From assembly GCF_016908465.1 (NCBI RefSeq), contig NZ_JAFBDY010000004.1, positions 62,001 to 126,000 on the forward strand: a stretch of DNA of 64,000 nt, in the 5' to 3' direction. Below, in pieces: positions 8,974 through 17,042 of the stretch (the stretch's first letter is position 1; every line of letters begins with the position of its first letter). The notes under the pieces are model-generated. The model made no database searches and had not been told where the DNA came from. It saw nothing but the letters and a program-made list of their open reading frames with translations. The position numbers and the translations under genes are program-made. The stretch comes from Lysinibacillus composti (GTDB lineage Bacteria > Bacillota > Bacilli > Bacillales_A > Planococcaceae).

Positions 8974-9663
8974 ATGAGGAAGTTTTGGAACTGGGTGCGA
9001 GATTCTGATGAAGAACGTACCCTCTATTTAAATGGAGTGATATCCGAAGAAACGTGGTGGGGCGATGAGGTCACACCTAAGATTTTTAAAGATGAATTGC
9101 TGGCAGGCACCGGCGATATTACGGTGTGGATTAATTCCCCTGGTGGTGATGTGTTCGCAGCAGCCCAGATTTATAACATGCTGATGGAGTATACCGGAAA
9201 AGTCAATGTAAAGATTGATGGGCTTGCGGCAAGTGCGGCATCCGTTATTGCAATGGCTGGTGGAGATGTATATATGTCCCCTGTTTCCATGCTGATGATC
9301 CATAACCCATCAACGATTGCTATCGGTGACAGTGAGGAAATGCTGCGAGCAAAGGCTCTATTAGATGAGGTCAAGGAAAGTATTATTAATGCCTATGAGT
9401 TAAAGACGGGCCTTTCTCGAACAAAACTCTCTCATCTGATGGATGCAGAATCATGGATGAATGCAAATAAAGCCATTGAACTTGGTTTTGCAGACAAGAT
9501 CATGTTCATGGAAAGTGAAACACCGGATTTGACGGATAGTCTTATCTTTAGCAGGATGGCGGTTACTAACTCGCTTATCAGCAAACTGCCAAAACAACCA
9601 AAACAGAAAACAGGTACACCCATTGAGTCGCTGGATAAGCGGCTTTCTTTAATTTCGCACTAA
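8974..9663 (+). CDS. ClpP-like prohead maturation protease
   Basis: A 229-residue serine peptidase of the ClpP fold. It shows INSPGGDVFAAAQIYN, the nucleophile region GLAASAASVIAMAGG and the histidine loop MLMIHNPSTIAIG. In HK97-like heads this enzyme removes scaffold or delta-domain material from the capsid during maturation. Its position between portal and capsid is the standard order. It starts immediately after the portal stop. Confidence 0.95.
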   Translation: MRKFWNWVRDSDEERTLYLNGVISEETWWGDEVTPKIFKDELLAGTGDITVWINSPGGDVFAAAQIYNMLMEYTGKVNVKIDGLAASAASVIAMAGGDVYMSPVSMLMIHNPSTIAIGDSEEMLRAKALLDEVKESIINAYELKTGLSRTKLSHLMDAESWMNANKAIELGFADKIMFMESETPDLTDSLIFSRMAVTNSLISKLPKQPKQKTGTPIESLDKRLSLISH

Positions 9664-9682
9664 TTTTAAGGAGGAAATAACA

Positions 9683-10876
9683 ATGAGTAAAATTCTTGAA
9701 TTGCGTGAGAAACGCGCTAAAGCTTGGGACGCAGCAAAGGCATTCCTTGATTCAAAACGTGGCGGTGATGGACTGTTATCCGCTGAGGACACGACAACCT
9801 ATGAAAAAATGGAAGCCGATGTGGTGGCTCTTGGTAAGGAAATTGAACGTTTAGAACGCCAAGCATCTATCGACTTGGAACTGTCGAAAGCAACCAGTAA
9901 CCCAATTACCAACGAACCTACTAGAACTGGAGAGGAAAAGACCGGTCGTGCAAGTGCTGAATACAAAAAAGCTTTCTGGAATGCGATGCGTGACAATGTT
10001 AGCTATGAAGTAAGAAACGCTCTAAAGATTGGCACTGATTCTGAAGGCGGATTCCTTGTACCAGATGAGTTTGAACGTACTCTAGTAGAAGCTCTTGAGG
10101 AAGAAAATATTTTCCGTAGATTGGCTAATGTAATCACTACATCTTCTGGTGACCGTAAGATTCCTGTTGTTGCAAGCAAAGGCACTGCGAGCTGGATTGA
10201 TGAGGAAGGAGCTATTCCTGAAAGTGATGACAGCTTCGGTCAAGTATCTATCGGTGCTTATAAACTAGCAACGATGATCAAAGTCTCTGAGGAACTGCTA
10301 AATGATTCCGTGTTTAATCTCGAAAGCTACATCACAAGAGAATTCGCACGTCGCATTGGTAACAAGGAGGAGGAAGCCTTCTTTGTAGGTGACGGTACAG
10401 GGAAGCCAACAGGACTTCTGAATGCTACTGGCGGCGGTCAAGTTGGTGTTACTGCGGCAAGTGCCACTGCCATCACTTTGGATGAGGTTTTAGATTTATT
10501 CTACAGCTTGAAAGCACCTTATCGTAATAAGGCAGTATTCGTAATGAACGATGCCACAATAAAGGCTATTCGTAAATTGAAAGACGGTAATGGGCAATAC
10601 CTATGGCAACCTTCCATCCAGGCAGGAACACCTGATATGATCCTTAACCGTCCGCTGTACACCTCAGCATATGTACCTACTATTGAAGCAGGTGCAAAGA
10701 CTGTGGTATTCGGTGATTTTAGTTATTACTGGGTGGCAGACCGTCAAGGACGAGTATTCAAACGCTTAAATGAACTCTATGCTGTCACAGGTCAAGTAGG
10801 ATTTATTGCGACTCAACGAGTTGACGGAAAGCTTATCTTACCGGAGGCCGTTAAGGTACTCCAACAGAAAGCCTAA
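9683..10876 (+). CDS. Major capsid protein, HK97 family
   Basis: A 397-residue capsid precursor. Residues 1 to about 110 form a charged, helical delta domain (SKILELREKRAKAWDAA onward) that acts as scaffold and is probably cut off by the upstream protease. The mature fold begins near ALKIGTDSEGGFLVPDEF, with KIPVVASKGTASWIDEEGAI, FARRIGNKEEEAFFVGDG, and C-terminal YWVADRQGRVFKRLNELY followed by IATQRVDGKLILPEAV. A strong AAGGAGG precedes it. Length and order are those of HK97-type siphoviruses. Confidence 0.96.
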   Translation: MSKILELREKRAKAWDAAKAFLDSKRGGDGLLSAEDTTTYEKMEADVVALGKEIERLERQASIDLELSKATSNPITNEPTRTGEEKTGRASAEYKKAFWNAMRDNVSYEVRNALKIGTDSEGGFLVPDEFERTLVEALEEENIFRRLANVITTSSGDRKIPVVASKGTASWIDEEGAIPESDDSFGQVSIGAYKLATMIKVSEELLNDSVFNLESYITREFARRIGNKEEEAFFVGDGTGKPTGLLNATGGGQVGVTAASATAITLDEVLDLFYSLKAPYRNKAVFVMNDATIKAIRKLKDGNGQYLWQPSIQAGTPDMILNRPLYTSAYVPTIEAGAKTVVFGDFSYYWVADRQGRVFKRLNELYAVTGQVGFIATQRVDGKLILPEAVKVLQQKA

Positions 10877-10888
10877 CGGAGGTGCTTT

Positions 10889-11101
10889 ATGAGTTATAAC
10901 ACGAAGAACTATACCGAACAAGGCGGAGAAAAAACTGTTATCGGTGGCGTTTTAGAAATTAAAGAGGGGGCCTCGGTTACGGGGCTTCCTGTTCTTGAAA
11001 ATCAGGCAGACAGCATAGCTACCGATGTTGCTGGATTAGTTACGGACTTCAATTCTCTGCTCGCCAAACTAAAGGCAGCGGGGCTTATGGAGACTGACTA
11101 A
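10889..11101 (+). CDS. Small head fibre protein
   Basis: A 70-residue protein beginning MSYNTKNYTEQGGEKTVIGG, followed by LEIKEGASVTGLP and a C-terminal helix. Short proteins with this signature follow the capsid gene in many Firmicutes phages and are named head fibre proteins by similarity to phi29 gp8.5. It would decorate the capsid surface. SD CGGAGG is at normal spacing, 12 bases after the capsid stop. Confidence 0.78.
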   Translation: MSYNTKNYTEQGGEKTVIGGVLEIKEGASVTGLPVLENQADSIATDVAGLVTDFNSLLAKLKAAGLMETD

Positions 11102-11127
11102 GGTGGAATGTAAAGGAGGTTGGTAGT

Positions 11128-11448
11128 ATGGCAGTGGCAGATAATCTCTTGCCTAAAGTTAAAGCGAACTTAATTTTAACGCATGATCAGGATGATTCCC
11201 TCCTTATTGGATTTATCACTGCTGCAGTTTCATATGCACAGAGCTATCAGCATGTTCCTGAAAACTATTATGAAACCCATGCCATGCCTCCAACAACAGA
11301 ACAGGCAGTGATTATGTTGTCGAGTCATTTCTATGAAAGCAGGGATGGCTCGACGGCAGGTTTCTTTGCAGATAGTGTACAGGCGGGGCAACAAGTATGG
11401 AACACAGTGAACTTACTTTTACGACTTGACCGAGAGTGGGGTGTTTAG
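11128..11448 (+). CDS. Head-tail connector protein (gp6-like)
   Basis: A 106-residue helical protein: a start VADNLLPKVKANLILTHDQD, then DSLLIGFITAAVSYAQSYQ and TTEQAVIMLSSHFYESRDG. This is the pattern of HK97 gp6 / SPP1 gp15-like adaptor proteins that attach below the portal. It stands first in the head-tail joining block, with AAAGGAGG upstream. Confidence 0.85.
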   Translation: MAVADNLLPKVKANLILTHDQDDSLLIGFITAAVSYAQSYQHVPENYYETHAMPPTTEQAVIMLSSHFYESRDGSTAGFFADSVQAGQQVWNTVNLLLRLDREWGV

Positions 11449-11449
11449 T

Positions 11450-11785
11450 ATGAGTTTTGGAAAGATGAACACCTTCATCGATATCATCTGTACGGTACCA
11501 ATAAAGGATGAGGAAGGCTTCGCCACAAAAGGTGACAACATACTCGCTAGTGTACTTGCTTATAAGGAAGATCGGCATGGCAGTGAACGGTGGACGAATA
11601 TGGCATCATTTTCATCTGCAACTTCCCTATTCAGGTTCAGGAAAATCTTCGGACTTAAGGTGACGAATGAAATGGTCATCGTCTGTGATGATGGAAGATA
11701 TCAGATTTTAAGTGTTGAGGATGTAAGAAATCGAGGAATGTATGTCGAGGTTTTAGCTGAAAAGCTAGAACCAACTGTGAGGTGA
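11450..11785 (+). CDS. Head closure protein (SPP1 gp16 / HK97 gp7-like)
   Basis: A 111-residue protein starting MSFGKMNTFIDII, with VLAYKEDRHGSERWTNMASF and FRFRKIFGLKVTNEMVIVCDDGRYQILSVEDVR split over its beta-rich half. This matches the head-closure (stopper) family that plugs the head after packaging. The ATG at 11450 lies one base after the previous stop; an in-frame TTG at 11426 would extend it backwards but is less likely. It is the second of the head-tail joining genes. Confidence 0.8.
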   Translation: MSFGKMNTFIDIICTVPIKDEEGFATKGDNILASVLAYKEDRHGSERWTNMASFSSATSLFRFRKIFGLKVTNEMVIVCDDGRYQILSVEDVRNRGMYVEVLAEKLEPTVR

Positions 11786-11790
11786 TGGAT

Positions 11791-12222
11791 ATGGCAAAAG
11801 CGAATATAAAGATGCCAGAAGAATTCCTTTTAAAGGTATCTCGATTAGCTGACCAGACCGATGTGATTCTTCCTAAGGTTTTGGAAGTTGGCGGTGAAGT
11901 GGTGCTGGATAAAGTTAAAGGAAATCTAAGTAAGGTGGTTGGCAAGGGCACGAAATATCCATCTGAAAGTACGGGCGAGCTGCTATCTTCATTAGGACTC
12001 TCGAGTGCAAAGCAGGATAGAAACGGTAACTTCAATGTAAAAGTTGGCTTTGCTGAGCCGCGATCTGACGGTGAGAGCAATGCTAAACTTGCCAGCATCA
12101 TCGAATATGGCAAACATGGTCAGCCTGCAAAACCCTTCCTAAAGCCTGCGAGGAATACATCCAGGAAACCTTGCATCAACGCAATGGTCGCCAAGCTGGA
12201 GGAGGAGATCGAGAAAATATGA
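11791..12222 (+). CDS. HK97 gp10-like head-tail joining / minor tail protein
   Basis: A 143-residue protein with LRSL-type amphipathic helices and the conserved end LASIIEYGKHGQPAKPFLKPA followed by a basic tail. The EYGKHGQPAKPFLKPA box is the hallmark of the HK97 gp10 / phage tail completion family. AGGTG at 11780-11784 is 6 bases before ATG 11791. A GTG at 11782 and ATG at 11785 are alternatives. It overlaps the following gene by 4 bases. Confidence 0.85.
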   Translation: MAKANIKMPEEFLLKVSRLADQTDVILPKVLEVGGEVVLDKVKGNLSKVVGKGTKYPSESTGELLSSLGLSSAKQDRNGNFNVKVGFAEPRSDGESNAKLASIIEYGKHGQPAKPFLKPARNTSRKPCINAMVAKLEEEIEKI

Positions 12223-12560
12223 ATATTTTAGAGGAATTGAATACCCTTGTTTCCACTATACCGCTTCCCGTGGAAACCGGGGTTTTTTCAGGTTTGGCAC
12301 CAGATGAGTATGTCGTGATTCTCCCTCTTTCGGATATTTTTGAAGTTCATGCTGATAACCGTCCAGGCTTTGATGTGCAGGAAGCGAGGATATCACTGTT
12401 CTCTAAAAATAACTATCTAAGGCGGAAAAGACAGCTCACAACTTCTTTAATAAATGCAGAGTTTACTGTGACAGAACGAAGATATATCGGTCACGAGGAT
12501 GATACTGGATATCATCATTACGCCATCGATGTGGCTAAAAACTATAGATTGGAGGAATAA
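12219..12560 (+). CDS. Tail terminator / tail completion-like protein
   Basis: A 113-residue protein beginning MNILEELNTLVSTIPLPVETG, with EYVVILPLSDIFEVHADNRPG and the strand VQEARISLFSKNNYLRRKR. Position between the gp10-like protein and the major tail protein, and these motifs, fit the tail-terminator family. GGAGGAGGAGA lies upstream inside the previous gene, and the start overlaps its stop (ATGA). Confidence 0.7.
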   Translation: MNILEELNTLVSTIPLPVETGVFSGLAPDEYVVILPLSDIFEVHADNRPGFDVQEARISLFSKNNYLRRKRQLTTSLINAEFTVTERRYIGHEDDTGYHHYAIDVAKNYRLEE

Positions 12561-12563
12561 CAC

Positions 12564-13154
12564 ATGGCAACGATCGGTCTTGATAGACTGTACTATTCAA
12601 AAATAACCGAGGACGCTAACGGTGAGGAAACTTATGCCCAACCTTCTGTACTTGCAAAAGCCATCACTGCTGAACTCTCGGTAGAACTGGTGGAAGCAAT
12701 TCTGTATGCTGACGATGGCGCAGCTGAGGTTGTGAAAGACTTTAATAGCGGTACTCTCACTCTCGGTGTAGACGACATTGGCCCGACAGTCGCAGCGGAT
12801 TTAACTGGAGCTTCTACTGATGACAACGGGGTATTAATCTCAGCCAGTGAAAACGTGGGTACACCAGTTGCAGTAGGGTTTCGTGCGCAAAGGGCTAACG
12901 GAACATACCGCTATTTTTGGCTGTATCGCGTTAAGTTTGGACTACCAGCTACCAACTTACAGACAAAGGCTGATTCCATTACCTTTTCAACACCCACCAT
13001 TGAAGGAACTGTTATGCGTAGGAATAAGCTGGATGGATTGGGCAAGCACCCATGGAAAGCGGAAGTTACAGAAGGTGATCCGGGTGTTTCATCGACCACC
13101 ATAACAGGCTGGTTCACTGAGGTCTATGAACCTGTATATACACCTGAACCATAG
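12564..13154 (+). CDS. Major tail protein (phi13-type)
   Basis: A 196-residue tail tube subunit: MATIGLDRLYYSKITEDANG at the start, LYADDGAAEVVKDFNSGTL in the middle and SITFSTPTIEGTVMRRNKLDG near the end. These are typical of the phi13 family major tail proteins of siphoviruses. It polymerises into the tube through which DNA passes. SD TGGAGGAA is 4 bases after the preceding gene's last codons. Confidence 0.92.
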   Translation: MATIGLDRLYYSKITEDANGEETYAQPSVLAKAITAELSVELVEAILYADDGAAEVVKDFNSGTLTLGVDDIGPTVAADLTGASTDDNGVLISASENVGTPVAVGFRAQRANGTYRYFWLYRVKFGLPATNLQTKADSITFSTPTIEGTVMRRNKLDGLGKHPWKAEVTEGDPGVSSTTITGWFTEVYEPVYTPEP

Positions 13155-13165
13155 GAGGAGAAATA

Positions 13166-13552
13166 ATGGATAATGAAAGAAGTGCCTCAATCAACATAGG
13201 TGACAAAGAGTATGAACTGGTTTTAACTACACGTGCAACAAAGGCCATTGCCGGTCGTTACGGTGGTCTTGAAAACCTTGGAGAAAAACTGATGAAATCA
13301 GAAAACTTCGAGATGGCACTGGACGAGATTGTTTGGCTAATCACGCTGCTTGCAAACCAGTCCATTTTGATTCGCAATCTTAAGAATAAGAACGCACCAG
13401 AAGAATTGTTGACAGAGGAAGAAGTGGAGCTTCTTACCTCACCGCTTGACTTAGCGGCATATAAAACTGCAATTACCGAGGCGATGTTCAAAGGTACAAA
13501 GAGAAATGTAGAAAGTGAGGAGGAAACTCCAAAAAACGTGGAAGTCGGGTAA
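13166..13552 (+). CDS. Tail assembly chaperone, G form
   Basis: A 128-residue protein (SASINIGDKEYELVLTTRAT, then AIAGRYGGLENLG) encoded between major tail and tape measure genes, which is where tail assembly chaperones lie. The short G form is made when ribosomes read to the TAA at 13552. Chaperones of this class coat the tape measure during tail assembly. A slippery sequence at 13531-13537 in the correct register lets a fraction of ribosomes make the longer GT form. Confidence 0.85.
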   Translation: MDNERSASINIGDKEYELVLTTRATKAIAGRYGGLENLGEKLMKSENFEMALDEIVWLITLLANQSILIRNLKNKNAPEELLTEEEVELLTSPLDLAAYKTAITEAMFKGTKRNVESEEETPKNVEVG

Positions 13553-13740
13553 CGGACGCTGAGGTCTTTACCCGGCTTCTTTATTATGGAACGGTTCAGA
13601 TGGGCATGGAAGCAGAGGAATTCTGGCTTATGCCAATTGGGCTGTTTTTTGATTTATGGACTTGCCACAAGCAATGGCATGGTATTGAAAAACCAAAGAA
13701 AACTCGGACCATTGACGATATTATCCCACTAGGCATATAG
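13166..13740 (+). CDS. Tail assembly chaperone, GT form by programmed -1 frameshift
   Basis: The zero-frame codons CCA AAA AAC at 13529-13537 contain the perfect heptamer A AAA AAC. After a -1 slip, reading resumes at CGT (13537-13539) and stays open to TAG at 13738-13740. This adds 67 residues, including VFTRLLYYGTVQMGMEAEEF and PIGLFFDLWTCHKQW. The extension has no start or SD of its own and fills the gap before the tape measure gene, so it is the T domain of a G-T fusion (about 191 residues), as in lambda and most siphoviruses. The slip itself is inferred. Confidence 0.85.
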
Positions 13741-13754
13741 GAGGAGGTGAAGGG

Positions 13755-16175
13755 ATGGCGGACAATTTTGGATTAAAAATAGGTGTCGAGGGTGAGCGAG
13801 AATTTAAGAAGGCACTCTCGGAAATTAATCAATCATTTAAGGTACTAGGTAGTGAAATGGCCCTTGTAACCAGTCAATTTGATAAGAATGATAAATCCAT
13901 TCAATCGATCACGGCACGAAATGCCGTTTTAAATAAAGAAATTGACGCACAGAAAGAAAAGATTTCAACCCTTAAGGCTGCCCTTGACAATGCCTCCTCC
14001 TCTTTCGGTGAAAATGACCGCCGCACCCAAAACTGGCAGATCCAATTAAATAGGGCTCAGGCAGAACTGAATCTAATGGAGCGTGAACTAGAAGAGTCCA
14101 CAATTGAAGCGGATAATCTCGGTGAAGAGTTAGAGGATTCTGGTAAAAGTGCAGAGGATGCTGGTGGCAGGTTTGAAAAGCTTGGGGGTGTACTTAAGGG
14201 AATTAGTGTGGCGATGGGTGCGGTTGCCGTTGCCGCTGGAGCCGCGGCTATTAAGTTAGGTAAAGAGGTAGTTACTCAGTTCGGAGAATTAGAACAAAAC
14301 CTAGGTGGATCGGAGGCGGTTTTTGGTGCATACGCTGCATCGATTCAGAAAACGGGTGAGGAAGCTTATAAAAATCTTGGGGTTTCCCAAAGTGAGTATC
14401 TTGCGACCGCCAACAAAATGGGTGCGTTGTTCCAAGGTTCTGGTATACAGCAACAGAGAAGTCTTGAGCTAACTGAAAAGGCTATGCAACGTGCGGCAGA
14501 CATGGCATCTGTTATGGGTATTGATATGTCCTCGGCATTGGAGGCAGTCACTGGGGCGGCAAAGGGTAACTTTGATATGATGGATAACTTAGGTGTTGCG
14601 ATGAACGCTACAAACATCGAAGCCTATGCTCTCGCAAAGGGTCTGGATTTCACTTGGAATACTGCAACACAAGCGGAAAAAGCCGAAGTAGCAATGCAAA
14701 TGTTCTTTGAGAACACAGAGCAGTATGCAGGTAACTTTGCAAAAGAATCAACCGAGACAATCTCCGGTTCTATTGGGTTACTACAGGCCGCACTTGGTTC
14801 ATTTACAGCTGGACTCGGTAATGCCAATGCTGATATGACGAATCTGACTGAGAATCTTGTTGATGCTTTCGAGGCGGTTGTCACTAATATTGTACCGGTT
14901 TTAGAAAATATCGTAGCCGCCTTGCCAACAGCGACAGGCGCAATATTAGCGGCGGTTGCAGAATTGCTACCAATGCTTCTTGAATTAGTTACAAATATAT
15001 TCACGCAAGTACTGGAAACAATGTTAAATCTTTTACCGGAACTTATCCCAGCTGCAGTAAGTGCTCTAATGACGATTGTCGGTGCATTAATTGATAACCT
15101 TCCACTGCTAATAAATGCAGCAATTGAATTAGTAACAGCACTTGTGGAGGGAATCGGCATAGCGTTACCACAACTCATCCCTGCGGCAGTTTCTGCAGTT
15201 ATGCAGATTGTCCAAGGATTGATGGATAACCTACCACTCATTTTGGATGCCGCTTTGCAGTTGATTTTAGGATTAGCACAGGGATTGGTAGATGCCATAC
15301 CCCAGCTTACTTCTGCATTGCCTGTCATCATCAAAGCAATAGTGGATTTTATCATTAAATCTATTCCGCAGATTATTGAAGCGAGTATTCAATTATTGTC
15401 CTCACTGGTTACAGCTTTGCCTACCATTATTACAGCAGTTGTGGAAGCAATTCCGCAAATTATCGACAGTATCATCAATGCTGTTATTGGCTCGATTCCT
15501 TTGATTATTGATGCAGGTATCCGGCTTCTAGTTTCACTCATTCAGGCATTGCCGCAGATTATTACTACTGTTGTAGGTGCTATTCCCAAGATTGTTAGCT
15601 CGCTGGTCAATGCCGTTATTGGTAACATCGATAAGATTATCTTAGCGGGTGTACAACTGTTTGTGGCATTGATTGCAAACCTACCAAGGATAATCGTGGA
15701 GATTGTTAAAGCAGTACCGCAGATTATCTCTGGACTGATCAAAGCCTTTACTGGCTATATCGGTCAAATGGCTCAAGTGGGTGGCAATCTGATTAAAGGT
15801 CTATGGCAAGGTATTTCAGACGCAGGGGCATGGCTATGGAGTAAAATATCTGGATTTTTCGGAAATGTTGTTTCAAGGATTAAAGACTTCTTCGGTATCC
15901 GCTCTCCTTCAACCCTATTTGCTGGAATTGGCCGCAACATGGGTGAAGGTATCGGTGTAGGTTTTGAGGATGCAATGACAGCAGTTTCAAGGGATATGCA
16001 AAATGCAGTGCCAACCAGCTTTGACTTTAATTACAGAGGTGTATCTGGGCAAGGCAATGCCACTGGTGCAAGTATCACTCAAAACATTTCTGTAGTGACA
16101 CCTAAGGCTCTATCAGAAAAAGAACTAGCACGGGAGTTTAAGAACCTATCCCGTAAACTGGCACTTGAATTGTAA
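13755..16175 (+). CDS. Tail tape measure protein
   Basis: An 806-residue protein that sets tail length and helps DNA entry. Residues about 1-140 are coiled coil (FKKALSEINQSFKVLGSEMA onward). A glycine/alanine-rich hydrophobic hairpin follows (AMGAVAVAAGAAAIKLGKEV), then TMP core motifs (QSEYLATANKMGALFQGSG; MADMASVMGI-like). From about residue 380 to 700 lies a strongly hydrophobic array with 44-residue periodicity (LP-x-I-I-x-x-V-V-x-A-I-P). The C-terminus has FFGIRSPSTLFAGIGRNMGE, the usual end motif. GAGGAGGTGAAGGG precedes the ATG. Confidence 0.95.
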   Translation: MADNFGLKIGVEGEREFKKALSEINQSFKVLGSEMALVTSQFDKNDKSIQSITARNAVLNKEIDAQKEKISTLKAALDNASSSFGENDRRTQNWQIQLNRAQAELNLMERELEESTIEADNLGEELEDSGKSAEDAGGRFEKLGGVLKGISVAMGAVAVAAGAAAIKLGKEVVTQFGELEQNLGGSEAVFGAYAASIQKTGEEAYKNLGVSQSEYLATANKMGALFQGSGIQQQRSLELTEKAMQRAADMASVMGIDMSSALEAVTGAAKGNFDMMDNLGVAMNATNIEAYALAKGLDFTWNTATQAEKAEVAMQMFFENTEQYAGNFAKESTETISGSIGLLQAALGSFTAGLGNANADMTNLTENLVDAFEAVVTNIVPVLENIVAALPTATGAILAAVAELLPMLLELVTNIFTQVLETMLNLLPELIPAAVSALMTIVGALIDNLPLLINAAIELVTALVEGIGIALPQLIPAAVSAVMQIVQGLMDNLPLILDAALQLILGLAQGLVDAIPQLTSALPVIIKAIVDFIIKSIPQIIEASIQLLSSLVTALPTIITAVVEAIPQIIDSIINAVIGSIPLIIDAGIRLLVSLIQALPQIITTVVGAIPKIVSSLVNAVIGNIDKIILAGVQLFVALIANLPRIIVEIVKAVPQIISGLIKAFTGYIGQMAQVGGNLIKGLWQGISDAGAWLWSKISGFFGNVVSRIKDFFGIRSPSTLFAGIGRNMGEGIGVGFEDAMTAVSRDMQNAVPTSFDFNYRGVSGQGNATGASITQNISVVTPKALSEKELAREFKNLSRKLALEL

Positions 16176-16188
16176 AGGAGGTACGGCA

Positions 16189-17040
16189 ATGGAACTAACA
16201 TATACCAATAGAGATGGAGAGAGTATTACGCTAAAGCAAAGCCGACCGTACTTTCTTACGAAGATAGATGGTACTGGCAACATCCGTCAAACTGTTAACA
16301 CTTTCAAGGCGCCAGACCAAGATGGCGCTTTTTATATTTCCTCCACACTAGATATGCGAAACATAACGATTGAAGGTACGGTTGTTGCTGATACTCCCGA
16401 TGAAGCTTATAAAAGGAGACAACACTTCCTTCAAATATTCAGCCCAAAGCTACTAGGAACCCTTCAATACCGTGAGAGACAGATTTCCTGTGTGGTAGAG
16501 GAAGCAGGTTTTAGTGTTTCTAATCGGCAACGAATACCAAACTTCTTTGTCAGTCTGCTCTGCCCATCCCCTTTCTTTGAGACATTAAATGAGGTGCGAG
16601 AGGAACTGGCATCATGGATACCGCTATTTGAGTTTGAATTGGAAATTCCAATGACTGGGATGGAGTTCGGAATGCGTCAACCTAGCCAAATCATTACGGT
16701 GGAAAATATAGGGGATGTATCTTGTGGATGCGAGATAGTGTTTAGGGCCTTAGGTACTGTGTCGAACCCTGAACTATTAAACATAGACACGGGAGAATAT
16801 ATCCGACTTCTCACTACAATGAGCGCTGGGGATGAACTTCGTGTATATACCCATTTCGCTGGTAAGCGTGTGATCCAAGTTGATGGTTCAACGGTTACAA
16901 ATGCTTTTTCACTGTTGGATACCAATTCGGTGTTCTTTCAACTGGCGGCAGGCCTTAATACACTGAGATACGATGCTTCTGTCAATATGGAATTGTTAGA
17001 GGTTAGTATTTACTTTCGTCCGCAGTTTCTGGGGGTGTGA
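16189..17040 (+). CDS. Distal tail protein (Dit, SPP1 gp19.1-like)
   Basis: A 283-residue baseplate hub protein. It starts MELTYTNRDGESITLKQSRPYF, has GTVVADTPDEAYKRRQHFLQ and FSPKLLGTLQYRERQISCVV typical of the Dit N-terminal domain, and then a galectin-like C-terminal half. ATG 16189 is set by AAAGGAGGT 7 bases upstream; it lies 13 bases after the tape measure stop. Dit joins the tube to the adsorption apparatus. Order tape measure-Dit-Tal is the siphovirus standard. Confidence 0.88.
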   Translation: MELTYTNRDGESITLKQSRPYFLTKIDGTGNIRQTVNTFKAPDQDGAFYISSTLDMRNITIEGTVVADTPDEAYKRRQHFLQIFSPKLLGTLQYRERQISCVVEEAGFSVSNRQRIPNFFVSLLCPSPFFETLNEVREELASWIPLFEFELEIPMTGMEFGMRQPSQIITVENIGDVSCGCEIVFRALGTVSNPELLNIDTGEYIRLLTTMSAGDELRVYTHFAGKRVIQVDGSTVTNAFSLLDTNSVFFQLAAGLNTLRYDASVNMELLEVSIYFRPQFLGV

Positions 17041-17042
17041 AA

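Noticed and set aside
14624-15355. Long minus-strand open frame (243 codons) inside the tape measure gene
   Set aside because: It is an artefact of the repetitive codon pattern on the other strand: low-complexity Ser/Ala/Thr/Ile composition and no SD.
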